In this document: one piece after another, positions 60,250 through 64,000 of the stretch
Layout of the letters: each line of letters starts with the position of its first letter
How positions within the stretch are numbered: position 1 is the stretch's first letter
From: Phymatolithon calcareum
Taxonomy: Eukaryota > Rhodophyta > Florideophyceae > Hapalidiales
DNA length: 64,000 bases
Direction of reading: 5' to 3'
NCBI GenBank assembly: GCA_977006965.1
Contig: OZ345374.1
Location: 1,674,001 to 1,738,000, forward strand
Notes under the pieces: generated by a model
Told to the model about the DNA's origin: nothing
The model's input: the letters and a program-made list of their open reading frames with translations, nothing else
Databases searched by the model: none
Made by a program: the position numbers and the translations under genes

Positions 60250-61490
60250 GACAATAGCGACAAACAATGCTTATTCCAATTTACAAGACTGGCACATGGC
60301 ACTTCGCGGCGAATTACAGGCCTATCTCCCTACTGATTCAGGTCAGGAAGGTTATTGAATCCTCCCTAGAATCCAACGTACGGGAGCACCATCGCTTCAA
60401 CAAGACATAACTTGGCTTTCAGAAGAATAAGAGCACTTACTTGGCGATACTCTGCGCAAAAAACAAACTGCGGCACGATCAACCGTACGTTGCAGTACTC
60501 GACCCGTCAGCAGCTTATGACAGCGTCCCGAGGGACATCCTCATAGAAAGACTCAAGAGCAAACTGGCACCCCACATAACAAGGATGGTATCGTATCAGG
60601 TAAAGCCGTCGTGGATCACGTCGGTAGGAGACGAAACGAAAACCTTGTGCATAATTGACCGAGGGGCTCCGCAGCGTTCCCCGCTCAGTCCTTGTCTATA
60701 ATATGTTCATGGGTGCGTTCGCCGAAGCCACCGACAAACTAACAGGGGCCGTGTCTGAGCATCCAGCGTAGTTATTTGCGGATGATGTTCTCCTTCAAGT
60801 CAAGACAGCCAAAGGGATGCAAACACTCCTGACGTGGCAGACGAGAACTCCATGAGATGGAACACGAAACCAGGAAAGACCGAAGTTCTCAACTACAAAG
60901 GGCTTCCAAAGCACAAGTTCCTGCATGCTGGAGAGGAGCTGCACCAAGCATGGGGACTTTCCTACCTCGGGGTAAGTATGATCAACAAGGGAGTCACCGA
61001 CGACGCGGTAATCTCAAGAGTTCGAAATGCGGTTGAATGCGTCCACAAACTACACCAAATTGGTGCAAATGCTAGCTGGTTCCAGCCAGCCACGAGTATC
61101 AGGATTTTGAAGTCTTTGAATCTGCCCAAATGGGAGTATGGCATCCATTTGACTCCGCTGACCAAGAGATTAAAAGCTGCGATCGAAGCAGAAGAAAGTC
61201 TTTTCTACAGGTATGTATATGAAAATTTTGCCCGACATCGAAGAAAGCGAATGTGCGTGTTGTGCCGACTCTCCAGCCCGGGGATGGGGAGAGCTCACCA
61301 GGCTGAAAGGTTCGTTTTGAGCCTAGTTCGACGGAAGAAGTACGTGGGAGATACAGAAGAATATGGAGAAAGAGAAGAGGATTTGGCAGACGTATCAAAG
61401 GATATTGGATATCTCAAAGAAGAGTAGGACCTGAAAGGAGCGTTAACACAAGCGGAAGACGGCAAGGTGTTGGGGGCTTTTTAAAATAAA
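60250..61490 (+). mobile_element. Decayed non-LTR retrotransposon (family A) with broken reverse transcriptase
   Basis: Reads PIYKTGTWHFAANYRPISLL at about 60262, then the RT fingers, motif A (AVLDPSAAYDSVPRD), a PQRSPLSP in place of PQGSPLSP, a shift near 60700, LFADDVLLQVKTAKG after an in-frame stop, another shift near 60830, and an open C-terminal part to 61427. It aligns along its length with the element at 7139-8576 but reaches about 230 bp further 5'. The 3' end is AAAATAAAACATCATAGG. Inactive: shifts, stops and a lost Gly in the PQG motif. Target-site duplication not identified. Confidence 0.9.
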
Positions 61491-62068
61491 ACATCATAGG
61501 CCCTTGATTTAAAATAGTCGCCAACCAATTCAACAGCCATGTGGCCCTCCGTCTTTGTCTGCAGGGCAGACTCGTATGTATGATTGACTGACTAAAGGCC
61601 GAAATGTCGTGACTAATGACTATGACTTGAATATTGACCACTCATACTCCGTCACAAGAGGTCAAGCTGACAATGCCGCTTTAGCACGGCGAATCGTTGG
61701 TCACCGAGATGCTGTTGATGGTTCGCATCTTCGTTCGCTCACGTATTTACAATGTAGCAGAGACTCCGAGAATTTGCTAGCCTAGTATTTATTATATACT
61801 AGTCTCGGTACGTTAGAATTCACAGAAGTCCGTCAGTCCGTCTAGCCGAGGTGGACATCTAATTCTATGCGATCGTTTATACGAATTGCACGCATAACAG
61901 GTCTCACTCTGTTATAGGCAACACACGAAGCCAGCAAAGGTTTCTGAGAAGCCGCGCATAGGCCGTGAAGGACCTCGTGGAGGAAATTGCGGGCGAAATT
62001 GAACGCGCATTAGGGCCGTAGGTTGATGACTAAGTTGGAAACTGAATATTGCCTCCAGTTAATGACTA
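61491..62068. other. Intergenic DNA, no gene seen
   Basis: No coding signal; leads to the next short insertion. Confidence 0.35.
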
Positions 62069-62078
62069 ATGACCGAAT

Positions 62079-62262
62079 CTGGCGAAACGTGGAACCACCA
62101 CAGTTGCTTCGGGTAGAATCGGATGAGCGGCAGGCAGAGAAGAAGCGTGCGTACAATGAGCTAGCAGGATTAACGCCCTGTCGTAATCTAAGTAGAGGTG
62201 AAAATATAAGGACTGCTTGCCAGACCAATAAGGGAATAAAGCTTTCATTATTTTTATTATCG
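62079..62262 (+). mobile_element. Short retro-insertion, family E, 184 bp
   Basis: Flanked by atgaccgaat at 62069-62078 and 62263-62272 (10-bp target-site duplication). Its end, GGGAATAAAGCTTTCATTAT followed by TTTTATTATCG, resembles the ends of family D (GGGGAATAAA plus A/T triplets), so the two may be related. A charged frame (ESDERQAEKKRAYNELAGL) may be the element's C-terminus. Confidence 0.72.
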
Positions 62263-62272
62263 ATGACCGAAT

Positions 62273-63454
62273 ATGACCCATTTTAGTTCGTCAGAATACG
62301 AGTCTACTCCAGGGTGTTCCTGCTGAAGCTCGTTGTACGTTCTAGAGTTATCACTAGCGCTATCATTGATTCAGAAACACCCGTTTGTCGTGCCATATGC
62401 ACGACACGTGTTAAAATTACATGCCAGAGTGACGCTTGATAGGGCGCCCAGCAACAATTGCTAACATCTCCTGTGTGGACTTTGGTGGACTAGTCGACCC
62501 AAAAGGTTATATAAGCCCAAGGTAGTTTGCCAGTCAGTAAAGAAGCCAAGCAAGTTGACTTCCTTTGAAGATAGAGCAAGAATCTGATCAACCCTTCTTT
62601 GCCTTTTGTCCGAATGGCTCCCCTTTCTCTACACCGTTGTTAACCACGACGTGATGGACTGTCTGCTACTATCTCACTGGCAATGATGGAATGCTCAAGA
62701 GTCTAGTCGGTGGAGTGAAATAACACGTTCGCCGTGAGAGGCATCGGCGGCCATGCAAGGTCCTATTTTAGAAAAACGGCTGAAGCTTCTGTGGCAAGTG
62801 CGGATAAATTAAAGAGAATTGGACAAACGTCCGGGCTGTACGGAGGGGCTCACCTGTGAAGGGGATGAGGATGCTGGCTAGCTCATGACCAGAGTTGGAA
62901 CCTGGGCTGTTGAGGGGTGTCATGGAGGGCAATGAAAGTGCAAAGGGCACTTATGTCCCTGCCTTTCTCCAGCTCTAGCGCTACAACTCTTTGCTGTTTA
63001 CGTTTCTTTTTTCAAGTTCTTTTAATAATTCAATATAGCCCTGAGCAGTTCACGTACAGGGAAGCGTCATTGACAATTCTTGACGAACATGGCCTCGGTA
63101 CAAACATCTGAAGAGCTGCCGTGAAACAAAAATTTACTTGGCGACACGACAGCCCCAAAATTCTTCTTCTTCTTCAGCAGACCCATTTTCGACATGCCTT
63201 AGTTTCCGAAGCGGATGGAGTGAGCCGTCTACTAATGCGAAGTTTGCAGAGGAAAACTCTTCTTTGTGCAAGGAGACACATGAGTTGAGCTCGAAGTGTT
63301 GATTTATTTCCGATTAGAATCAGCGAATATTTCCTACTTGATTTTTCAGCAATCTGATAACCACATCACTGAGCCCGCTGATGTTCACAAGATTAAGCGA
63401 TGTCAATTTTTGGAGTGATGCCCATCATGACCATCACACAAGTTCCGTTGAAGT
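62273..63454. other. Intergenic DNA, 3' flank of WDR5
   Basis: No gene seen. Short frames only. Contains the expected 3' untranslated region of the minus-strand WDR5 gene in its last few hundred bases. Confidence 0.4.

Positions 63455-64000
<546 letters not shown>

Overview
The window is nuclear DNA of a eukaryote, most likely a multicellular (florideophyte) red alga of the Chondrus type. What is seen: nearly every gene is one uninterrupted reading frame. Several frames (TauE-like permease, folate-biopterin-type transporter, NmrA-like protein) start with Ser/Arg/Ala-rich leaders like plastid transit peptides. The proteins themselves are eukaryotic (eL38, WDR5, translin, CLASP-like, mitochondrial carrier). 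Genes sit in compact islands separated by transposon debris. The species is inference; the eukaryotic nuclear origin is firm.

Layout. 1-5.9 kb: no ordinary gene, but a 1.56-kb near-perfect palindrome (438-2001), a foldback repeat (2340-2727) and two tiny 5'-truncated retrotransposon insertions. 5.9-8.6 kb: an unrecognised membrane-protein gene followed by a 5'-truncated non-LTR reverse transcriptase with clear target-site duplications. 8.6-15.6 kb: decayed DNA with a coding relic and a tRNA-derived SINE fragment. 15.6-25 kb: a segmental duplication. Unit 1 holds a TauE/SafE permease plus arylamine N-acetyltransferase NAT1; unit 2 holds a wrecked TauE copy plus NAT2, whose catalytic Asp is Glu. 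Four strong hairpins and several retro-insertions lie in or around unit 2. 26.4-34.6 kb is gene island one: histidine acid phosphatase, BSD-domain protein, BT1-type transporter, NmrA-like protein and a rhodanese. 34.6-46.7 kb: transposon-rich, with pogo-like MITEs, one FAD monooxygenase and its decayed inverted copy. 46.8-55.1 kb is gene island two: a 1,121-aa acidic repeat ORFan, a CLASP-like TOG protein, a mitochondrial carrier, translin, a small unknown protein and ribosomal protein eL38, the only spliced gene seen. 55-57.3 kb: tandem duplication of the eL38 3' flank. 57.3-64 kb: an Smr-domain protein, another reverse-transcriptase relic, and the 3' part of WDR5 running off the right edge.

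There are no operons. Neighbours are mostly divergent or convergent pairs with short spacers, so shared promoters and overlapping 3' ends are the likely coordination. The strongest recurring signal is mobile DNA: at least six very short 5'-truncated retro-insertions (about 170-330 bp) with 10-15 bp target-site duplications, plus two TA-flanked MITEs. Several reading frames open with TTG or GTG if extended to the limit; starts given here are the first sensible ATG.
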